From assembly GCF_000473205.1 (NCBI RefSeq), contig NZ_KI421507.1:469934-533933 (forward strand): a DNA stretch of 64,000 nt, written 5' to 3'. Below, in pieces: positions 53,196 through 63,165 of the stretch. How positions within the stretch are numbered: position 1 is the stretch's first letter; each line of letters opens with the position of its first letter. The DNA is from Pseudophaeobacter arcticus DSM 23566. GTDB taxonomy: Bacteria > Pseudomonadota > Alphaproteobacteria > Rhodobacterales > Rhodobacteraceae. The notes under the pieces are model-generated. The model did no database searches. It was not told the origin of the DNA and saw nothing but the letters and a program-made list of their open reading frames with translations. A program made the translations under genes and the position numbers.

Positions 53196-53884
53196 TTGGC
53201 AAGCTGACAGGGCGCGTGGACTATCGCACCAGCGATCATCTGTTGATCGATGTGCGCGGGGTTGGCTATCTGGTCTATTGCTCCGAGCGCACCATGATGG
53301 CCCTGCCTGGGGTCGGAGAGCCTGTGGCGCTTTATACGGATATGGTGGTGCGCGAAGACCTGATGCAGCTCTATGGCTTTACCTCGCTGGTGGAAAAGGA
53401 ATGGCATCGTCTGCTGACCTCGGTGCAGGGGGTTGGCGCCAAGGTGTCGCTGGCGATCCTGGGTACCCTGGGGCCGGATGGTGTCAGCCGGGCCATCGCC
53501 CTGGGCGACTGGGGCAGCGTCAAGGCGGCCAAGGGGGTTGGGCCAAAGACGGCGCAGCGTATTGTGCTGGATCTCAAGGATAAGGCGCCCGGCGTCATGG
53601 CCATGGGCGGTAGCCTGCCCGATGCGATGGAGGGGGCTGATCTTGACGCGGTGGTCGAATCTGCTGACGCCGCTGCGGCGCCAAAGCCCGGGCGTAAATC
53701 CGCCGCCAAGACACCCTCTGGCGCGGCGGCGGCCTCTGCCGGGGCGCTGTCGGCGCTTGGCAATCTGGGCTATAGCCCTGCGGATGCGGCCTCGGCGGTG
53801 GCTGAGGCGGCGGGCGACAACCCGGAGGCCGATGAGGCGGCGCTGATCCGCGCCGCGCTGCGCCTTTTGGCGCCAAAGGGATGA
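53192..53884 (+). CDS. ruvA: Holliday junction branch-migration protein RuvA
   Basis: A 230-residue RuvA. Domain I is [20 protein letters not shown] with the acidic-pin region. The two helix-hairpin-helix motifs are in [17 protein letters not shown] and [16 protein letters not shown] long alanine-rich linker (about 140-180) leads to domain [21 protein letters not shown]. The linker makes it longer than the usual 200 residues, which is common in this order. Coupled to ruvC by ATGA. Confidence 0.95.
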   Translation: MIGKLTGRVDYRTSDHLLIDVRGVGYLVYCSERTMMALPGVGEPVALYTDMVVREDLMQLYGFTSLVEKEWHRLLTSVQGVGAKVSLAILGTLGPDGVSRAIALGDWGSVKAAKGVGPKTAQRIVLDLKDKAPGVMAMGGSLPDAMEGADLDAVVESADAAAAPKPGRKSAAKTPSGAAAASAGALSALGNLGYSPADAASAVAEAAGDNPEADEAALIRAALRLLAPKG

Positions 53885-54020
53885 GTAGCATCGTGTTATG
53901 GGAGTATAGAGGTTCGTGCCCGCACCTGAGTGCGGTCTGGCCAGATTTGGCCCGATCCTGCCAGGTCCGCGGGCCCACAGGTCAGAGCAACGGCAGTGCG
54001 CCAATCCCAGAGAGGCCCAG

Positions 54021-55052
54021 ATGATCGACGCTGACCCAACCCTGCGCCCGGAACCGATCCCCGAGGATAGCGCGGGTGATGGCGACCGCGCCCTGCGTCC
54101 GCAGGGGCTGTCGGAATTTATTGGCCAGGCCGAGGCCCGCGCCAATCTGCGGATCTTTATCGAAAGTGCCCGCCGCCGCGGCGAGGCGATGGACCACACC
54201 CTGTTTCACGGGCCGCCCGGTCTGGGGAAAACCACCCTGGCGCAGATCGTGGCGCGCGAGCTGGGGGTGAATTTCCGCATGACCTCGGGGCCGGTGCTGG
54301 CCAAGGCGGGCGATCTGGCGGCGATCCTGACCAATCTGGAAGCGCGGGATGTGTTGTTCATCGATGAGATCCACCGGTTGAACCCGGTGGTGGAGGAGAT
54401 CCTGTATCCGGCGCTGGAGGATTTTGAGCTGGATCTGGTGATTGGCGAGGGGCCAGCGGCGCGCACGGTGCGCATCGAGCTGCAGCCCTTTACCCTGGTG
54501 GGGGCGACAACGCGGATGGGGCTGTTGACCACGCCGCTGCGTGATCGCTTTGGTATTCCCACCCGTCTGCAGTTCTACACGGTGGATGAGCTGTTTGAGA
54601 TCGTCAGTCGCAACGCCCGCAAACTGGGCACCCCGGCGGATGCGGAGGGCGCCCGTGAGATCGCGCGGCGCGCGCGGGGCACCCCAAGGATCGCCGGGCG
54701 GCTCTTGCGCCGCGTGGTGGACTTTGCGGTGGTCGAGGGCGATGGGCGCATCACCCGAGACCTGGCGGATGGGGCGCTGACGCGGCTTGGGGTTGATCGG
54801 CTGGGGCTGGATGGGGCCGACCGGCGCTATTTGCGGCTGATTGCCGAAAACTACAGCGGTGGCCCGGTGGGGATCGAGACGCTGTCGGCGGCGCTGAGTG
54901 AAAGCCGGGATTCGCTGGAAGATGTGATCGAGCCCTATCTGTTGCAACAGGGGCTGATTCAGCGCACCCCGCGTGGGCGGATGCTGGCGCAGAAGGCCTG
55001 GACCCATCTGGGGATTGCCCCGCCGCAGCGCGCGACGGATCTGTTTGGCTAA
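54021..55052 (+). CDS. ruvB: Holliday junction helicase RuvB
   Basis: A 343-residue AAA+ motor. [11 protein letters not shown] opens the domain; Walker A is [13 protein letters not shown] (about 65), Walker B is [11 protein letters not shown], sensor 1 is [11 protein letters not shown], and [14 protein letters not shown] and the C-terminal winged-helix RTPRGRMLA complete it. The ATG at 54021 follows GAGAGG; the in-frame extension to 53916 is unlikely. It is 136 bases behind ruvA. Confidence 0.96.
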   Translation: MIDADPTLRPEPIPEDSAGDGDRALRPQGLSEFIGQAEARANLRIFIESARRRGEAMDHTLFHGPPGLGKTTLAQIVARELGVNFRMTSGPVLAKAGDLAAILTNLEARDVLFIDEIHRLNPVVEEILYPALEDFELDLVIGEGPAARTVRIELQPFTLVGATTRMGLLTTPLRDRFGIPTRLQFYTVDELFEIVSRNARKLGTPADAEGAREIARRARGTPRIAGRLLRRVVDFAVVEGDGRITRDLADGALTRLGVDRLGLDGADRRYLRLIAENYSGGPVGIETLSAALSESRDSLEDVIEPYLLQQGLIQRTPRGRMLAQKAWTHLGIAPPQRATDLFG

Positions 55053-55085
55053 GCAGCCGCGACAGCCCTAAGCGCGACACATCAA

Positions 55086-55119
55086 TTTGCGTGACCCTGA
55101 TATTTGCGCGTCCCTGATA
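55086..55119. repeat. 17-base tandem duplication after ruvB
   Basis: TTTGCGTGACCCTGATA (55086-55102) and TTTGCGCGTCCCTGATA (55103-55119) are adjacent and differ at two positions. They lie 33 bases past the ruvB stop. A 15-base duplication GCCTGTATCTCGTAT/GCCTGTATCTCAGAT stands at the other end of the gap (55481-55510), just before the next gene. Confidence 0.8.
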
Positions 55120-55258
55120 TTTGGGTGACACGGCGCTGAGAGACAGCAAGGTCACCAGCAGGCAGCGCGATTTGGCAGGGGACTGATGCGGCGGCGCCTT
55201 TTGGGCCAGAAAACACAATGCGCCGGGGAGGCCCGGACCTGAAGAAACGGGTTTGAAT

Positions 55259-55380
55259 TGCTGAGATGGCCTCAAGGGGCGGGTCTGCCCCCTGAGGCCG
55301 CATTCAATTGTCTTGCAGCAGGCGCCTCAAGGACAAGCCGCTGCGCGAGGCCTTGCGGCCTCCTTGACCCGCAGGTCTGG
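55259..55380 (+). repeat. Interspersed structured repeat, copy R4
   Basis: Modules C and D only: TGCTGAGA (55259), the stem GGCCTCA/TGAGGCC (55268-55299) around GGGGC/GCCCC, then CCTCAAGGA (55325) and TCCTTGACCC (55361). The change of G to A in CCTCAAGGA is matched by TCCTTG on the other arm. No clear outer stem is visible. It lies in the 472-base gap between ruvB and the next plus-strand gene. Confidence 0.7.
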
Positions 55381-55524
55381 GCTGATATCAGGCCTGTGAC
55401 GGGCCTGTGTCTAGACGGGGTGCCTGCGCGGCGGAGCGGGCTTGCCGTTTTGCGCTGCGGCGGGCATAGAGCGGCAGCCCGCCTGTATCTCGTATGCCTG
55501 TATCTCAGATGATGGAGCACCGCC

Positions 55525-56160
55525 ATGTCACTGGACCTGACCCCGGAAGAAATCCAAGCCCTGTTCACGCGCAGCGATGGCTCTTATGGGTTTGCCCGTT
55601 GGGGGCGCCCCATTGCGCCTGTTGTCTTTGGGGTGCAGGAGGAGACGCTGAAGGTTGTGAAGGGCGCGATTGAGGCGGTGGCCACATTGGCGGGCCATCC
55701 GATGGCGGAAACCGACCCGGAGCTTGGGTCCAACCTGATGTTCTTTTTCTTTCGCGACTGGGCCGAGCTGCTGGATGTGCCCGACCTTGGCCGCCTGATC
55801 CCGGATCTGGCGCCATTGGTGGCACGGCTGCAAGCGGTTGATGCCAGCCAGTATCGCGCCTTTCGCTTTGATGACACCGGCGCCATTCAGGCCAGTTTTG
55901 TGTTTTTGCGCATGCAGGGCGCCATGGCTGAGCTGCCGGCTGAAACCCTGGCGCTGAGCCAGGCGGCGCAGGTCATTCTGCTCTGGGCGGATCAGGCCTT
56001 TGCCAGCACCTCGCCGCTGGCCATTCTGCCCGAGACCGGCGCGACAATTCTGCGGCCCGAAATTGCGGCGATTATTGCTGCTGGCTATGACCGGATGATG
56101 CCGCCTTCGGCCAATGACGCCTCTCATGCGCTGCGGCTGTTTGCGCGGCTTCAGGGCTAG
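55525..56160 (+). CDS. Conserved-type hypothetical protein, 211 residues
   Basis: A mostly helical, soluble acidic protein without signal peptide. It opens MSLDLTPEEIQALFTRSDGS, followed by FARWGRPIAPVVFGV, and has an SNLMFFFFRDWAEL segment and a helical C terminus ending HALRLFARLQG. Its codon use is like core genes. It sits between ruvB and the ybgC-tol operon, a position that may be conserved in the order. I do not recognise a domain or function. Confidence 0.7.
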   Translation: MSLDLTPEEIQALFTRSDGSYGFARWGRPIAPVVFGVQEETLKVVKGAIEAVATLAGHPMAETDPELGSNLMFFFFRDWAELLDVPDLGRLIPDLAPLVARLQAVDASQYRAFRFDDTGAIQASFVFLRMQGAMAELPAETLALSQAAQVILLWADQAFASTSPLAILPETGATILRPEIAAIIAAGYDRMMPPSANDASHALRLFARLQG

Positions 56161-56204
56161 GCGGCTGCGCTCCTGCGCAGCGCCGTGTTTGCCCGTCCTG
56201 AAGG

Positions 56205-56236
56205 CCTGTCCCTGATCTGGCCCGTTCCTGATCTGG
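56205..56236. repeat. 16-base tandem duplication between convergent stops
   Basis: CCTGTCCCTGATCTGG (56205-56220) and CCCGTTCCTGATCTGG (56221-56236) are adjacent, in the 92-base space between the 55525 gene and the convergent 56253 gene. Confidence 0.8.
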
Positions 56237-56252
56237 CCTGTCGCCCCGGCGG

Positions 56253-57044
56253 CTACTTTACCGTCAGCTTGAAAGCTCCGGTTGGCACCCGCACCTCCCA
56301 GGAGACGGATTTATTGCCCGCCGTCGTGGTCTGTCCTTCAACAAAGACCTCGCCGCCGACCTTCAGAATTTTGAAGTCGGCGCCTGCGGTTGCCTTGCTG
56401 CCGATCTTTTTGGCAACCTGAGCGGAACTGCCCGCTGAGATTTTTCTGATCTTGGAGTCTTCTTCAGACCTGACGGTCAGGGTCTTGGCTGTTCCCAGCT
56501 TGTAAGTGGTTACACCGCTGGAAATATGAGAGGCCTTGCCGGTTGACACCGTCATGATGCGCAGGGTGCCGACGGGCATGATTTCGATGCCCTTGAAGCT
56601 GACCACCCCGCCCTTGACCGGTTTTGACAGGGTGATGGTGTCACGCCCCGGTGCCTTGATTTCGATAAAGGCCTTCTGGCTGAGCATGGGGGAGCCGAGA
56701 AAATCCACAAAGACAAATTGCAGATCGACTTCGCGCGCGCCAAGCTTTTTCTCATTGGCTTCGTGTTTTATCTTGTCCCGCTTGGTGACTTTCAGCTCGG
56801 CTTCGATATCTTTCAGCAGATAGCCGAGGAATTCTGCCACCTCGGCGACGGCCTTGTATTTGGCGTCTTTGCTGAGCTTGGCAGCGCCTGTCTTCAATTT
56901 TTCCAGGGCAATCAACCGCCCCTCATAGGCTGGTGGTTTGCAATCCCAATAAGATGACATCGCAGGGGCCAGGGAGGTATCGCGCAGTTTATGCGTTTTG
57001 AGCAGCTTCTTCCAAGCTGATGAATCGATGAATTTTGTACCCAT
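56253..57044 (-). CDS. Orphan lysine-rich hypothetical protein, 263 residues
   Basis: A soluble protein with many lysines. The helical N-terminal half reads SSAWKKLLKTHKLRDTSLAP, then LKTGAAKLSKDAKYKAVAE. The beta-rich C-terminal half has TVRSEEDSKIRKISAG and GADFKILKVGGEVFVEG. No signal peptide, membrane segment or known motif. G+C is visibly lower than in the flanking genes and it interrupts an otherwise plus-strand housekeeping block, so recent acquisition is possible. Start at the ATG 57044 with only a weak ribosome site. Confidence 0.65.
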   Translation of the reverse strand: MGTKFIDSSAWKKLLKTHKLRDTSLAPAMSSYWDCKPPAYEGRLIALEKLKTGAAKLSKDAKYKAVAEVAEFLGYLLKDIEAELKVTKRDKIKHEANEKKLGAREVDLQFVFVDFLGSPMLSQKAFIEIKAPGRDTITLSKPVKGGVVSFKGIEIMPVGTLRIMTVSTGKASHISSGVTTYKLGTAKTLTVRSEEDSKIRKISAGSSAQVAKKIGSKATAGADFKILKVGGEVFVEGQTTTAGNKSVSWEVRVPTGAFKLTVK

Positions 57045-57242
57045 TGTGAAACCTATACTTAAAAAGAAAAACGCAGGCCTGAGGGCTGTGCCGCAAAACG
57101 AATTGGCAAAAGGCTGCAGGGGGTAGTCTACGCGACCAAGGCGCCGGGTCAATGCCCTCGCCTCAGGGGAGAGCTGCGTAATCGCCTTGCTGCCGCGCCG
57201 TGGCCTGTTTTAGGTTGCCGGCAACCACAGGAGCACTGGCCC

Positions 57243-57629
57243 ATGATTCATCGCTTTCCCGTCCGGGTATATTACGAGGATACCGATATGGGGGGTATTG
57301 TATATCACGCCAATTATCTGCGTTTTATCGAACGGGCCCGCAGCGACTGGGTGCGGGGCCTTGGCAATGATCAAAACGCCATGCGTGATGCCGGGGTGAT
57401 CTGGGTGGTGCAGCGGATTGAGGCGGATTACCTGGCTCCGGCGAAATATGACGATGAGCTGCTGATTGAGACCGAGGTGATCAAACTGACACCGGCCCGG
57501 CTAAACATGGGGCAACTGGTCAAACGCGGCGAGACCGAGCTGTTTCGTGCCAGGGTTTCGGCGGTTTGTATCTCTTCCGAAACCGGGCGGCCGACGCGGC
57601 TTCCGGCAGAGATTCGCGCATTGCTGTAA
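57243..57629 (+). CDS. ybgC: Tol-Pal-associated acyl-CoA thioesterase YbgC
   Basis: A 128-residue single hotdog thioesterase. The catalytic aspartate lies in VYYEDTDMGGIVYHANYLRF, the helix ERARSDWVRGLG follows and the sheet ends with RLPAEIRALL. It is the usual first gene of the tol-pal cluster. GGAG lies about 11 bases upstream of the ATG at 57243. Confidence 0.93.
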   Translation: MIHRFPVRVYYEDTDMGGIVYHANYLRFIERARSDWVRGLGNDQNAMRDAGVIWVVQRIEADYLAPAKYDDELLIETEVIKLTPARLNMGQLVKRGETELFRARVSAVCISSETGRPTRLPAEIRALL

Positions 57630-57818
57630 CATTGCCGTCTTTGTGCACTGTTTGATTGGCTTTTGCCGCCGAACTCAGCTAGCCTGCCTGAAAATAAGGC
57701 CGCGACAGACGGCTGATCGTGAGCGATGGCAACAAGCAGAACGCCCTGGGGCTCCTGAACCGGGGCACGAGGCAAATACGTAAGACCGGAGCGATCCGGC
57801 AGAGGATTGAGCAGGCAA

Positions 57819-58514
57819 ATGGAAGCAGAAACTCTGGCGCTGACGCAGGGGATTGATTTCTCCATGTGGGGTCTTTTCGCGCGGGCCACTTTTACCGTGA
57901 AACTGGTGATGCTGTTGCTGACCGCAGCCTCGATCTGGTCCTGGGCCATTATCGTGCAAAAGCTGATCAACTACCGCCAGGCCCGCCGTCAGGCGGCGCG
58001 GTTTGATCAGGCTTTTTGGTCCGGCGAACCGCTGGATGGGCTGTTTGATCAATTGGGGCCAGAGCCTGCGGGCCATTCGGAGCGTATTTTTGCCGCTGGC
58101 ATGGCGGAATGGCGGCGCAGTCATCGCAGCGATGGCGGGCTTATTCCCGGTGCTCAGGCGCGGATTGACCGCTCGATGGATGTGGCTATCGCCAAAGAGA
58201 CCGAAGACCTGCAACGGGGGCTATCGGTGCTGGCCACCGTTGGTTCCACCGCGCCCTTTGTCGGGCTGTTTGGCACGGTCTGGGGCATCATGACCGCCTT
58301 TATCGAGATCGCACAGCAGCAAAGCACCAATCTGGCGGTGGTTGCGCCCGGCATTGCCGAGGCACTGTTGGCGACGGGGCTTGGCCTGCTTGCGGCGATC
58401 CCTGCGGTGGTATTTTACAACAAGTTGAGCGCCGACAGCGATCGTATTCTGGGTGGCTACGAGGCCTTTGCCGACGAATTTGCCACCATCCTCAGCCGCC
58501 AGTTGGATTCCTGA
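57819..58514 (+). CDS. tolQ: Tol-Pal system proton channel subunit TolQ
   Basis: A 231-residue MotA/ExbB-type protein with three membrane helices (about 20-42, 135-158, 170-195). The second helix region includes VGSTAPFVGLFGTVWGIM and the third VAPGIAEALLATGLGLLAAI, with the conserved threonines. The ATG at 57819 is preferred over a TTG at 57807. Three bases separate its stop from tolR. Confidence 0.95.
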   Translation: MEAETLALTQGIDFSMWGLFARATFTVKLVMLLLTAASIWSWAIIVQKLINYRQARRQAARFDQAFWSGEPLDGLFDQLGPEPAGHSERIFAAGMAEWRRSHRSDGGLIPGAQARIDRSMDVAIAKETEDLQRGLSVLATVGSTAPFVGLFGTVWGIMTAFIEIAQQQSTNLAVVAPGIAEALLATGLGLLAAIPAVVFYNKLSADSDRILGGYEAFADEFATILSRQLDS

Positions 58515-58517
58515 GCC

Positions 58518-59024
58518 ATGGGTGCAGCGGTTCAACAGGGTTCTTCGGGGACGCGGCGGCGCGGGCGGCGCCGTGGCCGGGCGCGGCCGATGTCCGAAAT
58601 CAACGTGACGCCCTTTGTCGATGTGATGCTGGTGCTGTTGATCATCTTTATGGTGGCGGCACCGCTGACCACGGTTGGTGTGCCGGTGGATCTGCCCAAG
58701 ACAGAAGCCGGCGCGCTGCCAAGCGAGCAGGAAGAGCCGCTGACTGTGACGATGATCCTGGGCGGCGAGATCCAGATCCAGACGACACCGGTGGCCCCCA
58801 CCGAGCTGGTCTCCAAGCTGCGCGCCATTGCCGCAGAACGCACATCCGAGCGCATCTATCTGCGGGCGGATGGCGGGATTTCCTACCGCGAGGTGATGCA
58901 GGTCATGGGCGCGCTGAACGCGGGCGGCTTTGCCAATGTTGGTCTGGTGACTGATGTGGCCGGACCCGAGCCGGATGGCGGGGCTGCCACCACTGACGCG
59001 CCAGCCAGCAGCGCGGATCAATAA
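58518..59024 (+). CDS. tolR: Tol-Pal system protein TolR
   Basis: A 168-residue ExbD/TolR-type protein. After an arginine-rich N terminus (GTRRRGRRRGRARPM) comes the single membrane helix with the essential aspartate, EINVTPFVDVMLVLLIIF. The periplasmic domain with IYLRADGGISYREVMQVMGAL follows. The acidic/serine-rich C-terminal tail is longer than in E. coli. Directly follows tolQ. Confidence 0.94.
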   Translation: MGAAVQQGSSGTRRRGRRRGRARPMSEINVTPFVDVMLVLLIIFMVAAPLTTVGVPVDLPKTEAGALPSEQEEPLTVTMILGGEIQIQTTPVAPTELVSKLRAIAAERTSERIYLRADGGISYREVMQVMGALNAGGFANVGLVTDVAGPEPDGGAATTDAPASSADQ

Positions 59025-59044
59025 GCGGGGGCTTGAGGCATTTT

Positions 59045-60220
59045 ATGGGCCTGCAAACCGGAACCAAAATCTCTCTTGCGGGGCACGGCCTGCTGGTGGG
59101 CTGGGTTGCCTTTGGCGCCTGGTTGCCGTCGGAACCTCTGCCGATTCCCGTGCAAGAGGTTGCGGTGATCTCGGCCGAAGAATTTGCCCGGCTGAGCCAG
59201 CAGATCCAGGCCCCTGAAGTCACCGAGACCCCAAGCAGCCTGACGCCGCCCGACCCGGCTCCGGCACCACCGCAGGTATCGGTGCGCCCGGAAACCCGCC
59301 CCGATACCTCTGCGCCAGAAGCCACTCCGGCGCCTGTGGTGGATGCGCCAGTTGCGGCGCTGCCGGAACCAGAGCCCGAGCCAGAGGTCACCGATACCCT
59401 GCCAGAGCCGCAAACCCCGCCAGACCTGCCGACTGAGACCCCGTCGATTGTCCCAAGTCCGCCGGTGCCAGAGCGCGTCCGCCCAGCGGAGCGGGTTGCC
59501 CCGGTGCCGGTGGAGGCGCCAGAGCAGGAAGTGGCAATTGACGAATTGGTGCAGCCAGAAGTGAGCCCGGATGAGGGTGCGTTGAGCGAACAAGAAGTGC
59601 AGGAGGCCACCGCGCCCGAAGCGGCCAGCGACCGGATTGTCACCGAAGCCAATGAAAGCGACGAGGCCGAGCCCGCGCCACCTGTTACGGCGCCACCTGT
59701 CACCGCGCCGGTAACTTCGGTACGGCCCAGAACACGGCCCCAAAGACCCGTGGCGCAAACCACCCCGGCGGAGGTTGCGCAAACCACACCGGCCACGCCA
59801 CCTTCGCCGCAAGAGGACCAGTCCTCGGCGATCGAGGATGCTTTGGCGGCTGCCATCGCAGGCGGTGGCGAGGTGGCGGCCAGCGAGCCCTCGGGCCCGC
59901 CGCTGACGCCGGGGGAAAAAGACGCGCTGCGGGTTTCGGTCTCTCAATGCTGGAACGTCGGCTCGCTCTCGACCGAAGCACTGAAAACCACCGTCGAAGT
60001 CTCGGTCTCGCTAGAGCCAGACGGGCGGCCGAAAACGGGCTCTATCCGCATGGTTTCCAGCACCGGTGGCTCCACCGGAGCAGCCAAGCAGGCCTATGAG
60101 GCGGCGCGCCGGGCAATCATTCGCTGTGGCGCCAAGGGGTTTAAACTGCCCAGCGACAAATATGACCATTGGCGGGACATCGTCATGACCTTTAATCCAG
60201 AAAAGATGCGCATCAAATGA
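59045..60220 (+). CDS. tolA: TolA-like cell-envelope protein
   Basis: A 391-residue TolA/TonB-type protein. One N-terminal membrane helix (about 8-30) leads to a long proline/glutamate/threonine/valine-rich stalk (about 45-280) in place of the alanine-lysine helix of enterobacteria. A C-terminal TonB_C-like domain (about 295-391; [35 protein letters not shown]) follows. The ATG at 59045 has TTGAGGC upstream. Its stop overlaps an ATG at 60217, which opens a frame into tolB. Confidence 0.88.
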   Translation: MGLQTGTKISLAGHGLLVGWVAFGAWLPSEPLPIPVQEVAVISAEEFARLSQQIQAPEVTETPSSLTPPDPAPAPPQVSVRPETRPDTSAPEATPAPVVDAPVAALPEPEPEPEVTDTLPEPQTPPDLPTETPSIVPSPPVPERVRPAERVAPVPVEAPEQEVAIDELVQPEVSPDEGALSEQEVQEATAPEAASDRIVTEANESDEAEPAPPVTAPPVTAPVTSVRPRTRPQRPVAQTTPAEVAQTTPATPPSPQEDQSSAIEDALAAAIAGGGEVAASEPSGPPLTPGEKDALRVSVSQCWNVGSLSTEALKTTVEVSVSLEPDGRPKTGSIRMVSSTGGSTGAAKQAYEAARRAIIRCGAKGFKLPSDKYDHWRDIVMTFNPEKMRIK

Positions 60221-60363
60221 GACACCAAAATTTGATCTCGCCTCGGACGGGGCTGAACTATGACGGGGGGAGGGGGGATTTTCCCCCTGCATTGACCTCC
60301 CCAAGCCCCGATACTGCCCCTGAAAACCGCACTGATATTTACTCCGGAAAGGACGCGACGCTT

Positions 60364-61704
60364 ATGAGGCGCACCCTGACAGGCCTTTTGGCAAGCCTTC
60401 TTCTTGCGGCGGCGCCCCTGCTGACCGCTGGCAGCGTAGCACAGGCCCAGGACGGGCCGCTACGGATCGAAATCACCGATGGGGTGATCGAACCCTTGCC
60501 CTATGCGGTGCCCGATTTTCTGGCCGAAACCCCGGCAGCGGCCGAGCTGGCCAATCAGATCACCCGGGTGATTGCGGCGGATCTCAGCGGCACCGGGCTG
60601 TTTCGCGAAATTCCCGCCACCGCGCATATCTCCACCGTGAGCGATTTTAACGCGCCTGTGCGATTCGCCGATTGGAAGGCGGTAAATGCCCAGGCGCTGA
60701 TCACCGGTTCGGTTTCGGCCAATGGCAAGCAGCTGACGGTGCGGTTTCGTGGCTATGATATCTTTGCCGACAACGAGCTGGGGTCCGGTTTGCAGTTCAG
60801 CGGCACCACGGATGGCTGGCGGCGCATGGCACATAAGGTGGCGGATGCCATCTATAGCCGGATCACCGGCGAGAGCGGCTATTTTGACAGCCGGGTGGTC
60901 TTTGTCTCTGAGACCGGCCCCAAGAACGACCGCCGCAAGCGGTTGGCGATCATGGATTATGACGGCGCCGGGGTGCAGTATCTGACCAATAGCGCCGCCC
61001 TGGTGCTGGCGCCGCGGTTTTCGCCCACCGGCGACAGGGTGCTTTATACCAGCTATGAAAGCGGCTTTCCGCAGATCCATGTGCTGGACGTGGGCAAGGT
61101 GCAGCGGCGGGTCCTGTCGGCAGACAAGGGCATCATGAGCTTTGCGCCACGCTTTGCGCCGGATGGCAATACCGTGGTTTATTCGCAGGCCGAGGGCGGC
61201 AATACCGATCTCTACACCATGGATATCGCCACCGGAGCGCGTCAGCGGCTGACCAATGCGCCCTCGATCGAGACGGCGCCCTCTTATTCCCCCGATGGCA
61301 GCCAGATCGTCTTTGAAAGCGACCGCTCCGGCACGCCGCAGCTTTATGTGATGGCGGCGAGCGGTGGTGAGGCGCGCCGGGTCAGCTTTGGCACGGGGCG
61401 CTACGGCACGCCGGTCTGGTCTCCGCGTGGAGATCTGATTGCCTTTACCAAGCAGAGCAAAGGACGCTTTCATATTGGTGTCATGCGGCTGGATGGCAGC
61501 GAAGAGCGCCTGCTGACGGCCTCTTTCCTGGATGAAGGCCCCAGCTGGTCCCCCAATGGTCGGGTGATCATGTTCACCCGCGAAACCCAGGGGGCAAATG
61601 GTCGGGCGCTGCTTTACTCGGTGGATATTCTGGGGCGGAACCTGAAACCCGTGCGCACCCCGGATGGTGCCTCTGATCCGGCCTGGTCACCGTTGCAAAA
61701 ATAA
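60364..61704 (+). CDS. tolB: Tol-Pal system beta-propeller protein TolB
   Basis: A 446-residue periplasmic protein. The signal peptide is [19 protein letters not shown] to about residue 30 (VAQAQ). The N-terminal domain has [18 protein letters not shown], and a six-bladed propeller shows repeated [36 protein letters not shown] and [12 protein letters not shown] strands. The ATG at 60364, after GGAAAGGA, starts the signal peptide; the frame is open back to an ATG at 60217 that overlaps the tolA stop. Confidence 0.95.
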   Translation: MRRTLTGLLASLLLAAAPLLTAGSVAQAQDGPLRIEITDGVIEPLPYAVPDFLAETPAAAELANQITRVIAADLSGTGLFREIPATAHISTVSDFNAPVRFADWKAVNAQALITGSVSANGKQLTVRFRGYDIFADNELGSGLQFSGTTDGWRRMAHKVADAIYSRITGESGYFDSRVVFVSETGPKNDRRKRLAIMDYDGAGVQYLTNSAALVLAPRFSPTGDRVLYTSYESGFPQIHVLDVGKVQRRVLSADKGIMSFAPRFAPDGNTVVYSQAEGGNTDLYTMDIATGARQRLTNAPSIETAPSYSPDGSQIVFESDRSGTPQLYVMAASGGEARRVSFGTGRYGTPVWSPRGDLIAFTKQSKGRFHIGVMRLDGSEERLLTASFLDEGPSWSPNGRVIMFTRETQGANGRALLYSVDILGRNLKPVRTPDGASDPAWSPLQK

Positions 61705-61817
61705 CAGGCAGTTACCGGCTGAACCGGCATGAAAACGCAAGACTGGAAGACCTGCATAGAATCGGCCCAATCTCTGTGATAGGTTAGGCCTAAGAAACCA
61801 AAGGAAAAGACACTGTC

Positions 61818-62318
61818 ATGAGCGGTTTTAAAAAGGCATTTGTGCTTGTTGCGGCCCTGGGGCTTTCAGCCTGTGGCAACACCCCCTGGAACGATACCGG
61901 CGCGGGCGCCGCCGGTGGTCCCGGCGGCATCGGCTCCAACCTGGACCCGGCCAGCCCCGCCTATTTTCAAGAGACTATCGGGGACCGTGTGCTGTTCCTG
62001 GTTGATCAGTCGAACTTGAACCCCGAAGCGGAAGCCATCCTGCAGGGTCAGGCGCGCTGGCTGACGGCCAATGCAGATTACACGGTGACGATCCAGGGGC
62101 ATGCAGATGAGCAGGGCACCCGGGAGTATAACCTCGCACTGGGCGCGCGCCGGGCCAATTCGGCGCGGGAATATCTGATCTCGCAGGGGATTGCCGGATC
62201 ACGGATCGATGTGGTGAGCTACGGCAAAGAACGCCCTCTAGAGATTTGTTCTGCCGAGAGCTGCTATGCCAAAAACCGCCGAGCCGTCACCGTGCTGGCG
62301 GGTGGATTGACGGGGTAA
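61818..62318 (+). CDS. pal: Peptidoglycan-associated lipoprotein Pal
   Basis: A 166-residue OmpA-family lipoprotein. The lipobox is GLSACG near residue 19, followed by a glycine-rich linker. The OmpA-like peptidoglycan-binding domain (about 52-163) reads TVTIQGHADEQGTREYNLAL, then GARRANSAREYL and SYGKERP. It binds TolB and TolA. SD-like AAGGAAAAG precedes the ATG at 61818. Confidence 0.96.
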   Translation: MSGFKKAFVLVAALGLSACGNTPWNDTGAGAAGGPGGIGSNLDPASPAYFQETIGDRVLFLVDQSNLNPEAEAILQGQARWLTANADYTVTIQGHADEQGTREYNLALGARRANSAREYLISQGIAGSRIDVVSYGKERPLEICSAESCYAKNRRAVTVLAGGLTG

Positions 62319-62319
62319 T

Positions 62320-63165
62320 ATGATGCGTCTGATGCGAGCCGCCCTTGTTGTCGGGACCCTGTTGGGGACTTCGGTTCTGGTCTCACCGGCCTTTGCGCAG
62401 GATCAGCAAACCCTGGCGGATATTCGCCAGGAGCTGACCGTTTTGCACGTGGATATCCAGCGTTTGAAGCGCGAGCTGTCGACGACAGGCGGGGCAAATT
62501 CCGCCGTTGCCGCCGGCAGTTCCGTTCTCGACCGGGTTGGGGCCATTGAGGCCGGATTACAACGGCTTACGGCGCAGACCGAGCAGCTAGAGTACCGCAT
62601 CAATCGCATTGTTGCGGATGGCACCAACCGGATTGGTGATCTGGAATTCCGCCTGGTAGAGCTCGAAGGGGGCGATATCGGCGCTTTGGGTGAGACCAGC
62701 ACCCTGGGCGGTGAAGAGGCATTGGCCGGGACCGGCACTTTGGGCGGCGGCCAGGACACCACGGACACCAACAGCGAACTCGCCGTTGGGGAACAGGCCG
62801 ATTTTGACCGGGCAAAGCAGGATTTGGACGCGGGCGCCTTTCAGCTTGCTGCGGAAAAATTTGCCATTTTCTCCCAGTCTTACCCGGGCAGCCCGCTGGC
62901 GCCAGAGGCGGATTTCAACCGCGGCAAGGCGCTGGACGGGTTGGGGGACACGCGGGAAGCGGCGCGCGCCTATCTGGCCTCCTTCACTGGCGATGCAAAT
63001 GGCGAGACGGCGCCCAAGGCGCTGTTTGAACTGGGGGCCGCCCTGGGCCGTCTTGGGCAGGTTGATCAGGCCTGCATTACGCTGTCAGAGGTGGGCGTGC
63101 GCTTTACCGGAGGGGATATGGTCGCTCCGGCCGAGGCTGAAATGGCCGAATTGGGATGTTCTTGA
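62320..63165 (+). CDS. cpoB: Cell-division coordinator CpoB (YbgF)
   Basis: A 281-residue periplasmic protein. A signal peptide ends at about residue 26 (AFAQDQ), a coiled coil (about 30-100; QELTVLHVDIQRLKREL) follows, and a C-terminal TPR domain (about 160-281) has FDRAKQDLDAGAFQLAAEKF and NRGKALDGLGDTREAARAYL. Two adjacent ATGs (62320, 62323) are possible starts, one base after the pal stop codon. Last gene of tolQRAB-pal-cpoB. Confidence 0.94.
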   Translation: MMRLMRAALVVGTLLGTSVLVSPAFAQDQQTLADIRQELTVLHVDIQRLKRELSTTGGANSAVAAGSSVLDRVGAIEAGLQRLTAQTEQLEYRINRIVADGTNRIGDLEFRLVELEGGDIGALGETSTLGGEEALAGTGTLGGGQDTTDTNSELAVGEQADFDRAKQDLDAGAFQLAAEKFAIFSQSYPGSPLAPEADFNRGKALDGLGDTREAARAYLASFTGDANGETAPKALFELGAALGRLGQVDQACITLSEVGVRFTGGDMVAPAEAEMAELGCS

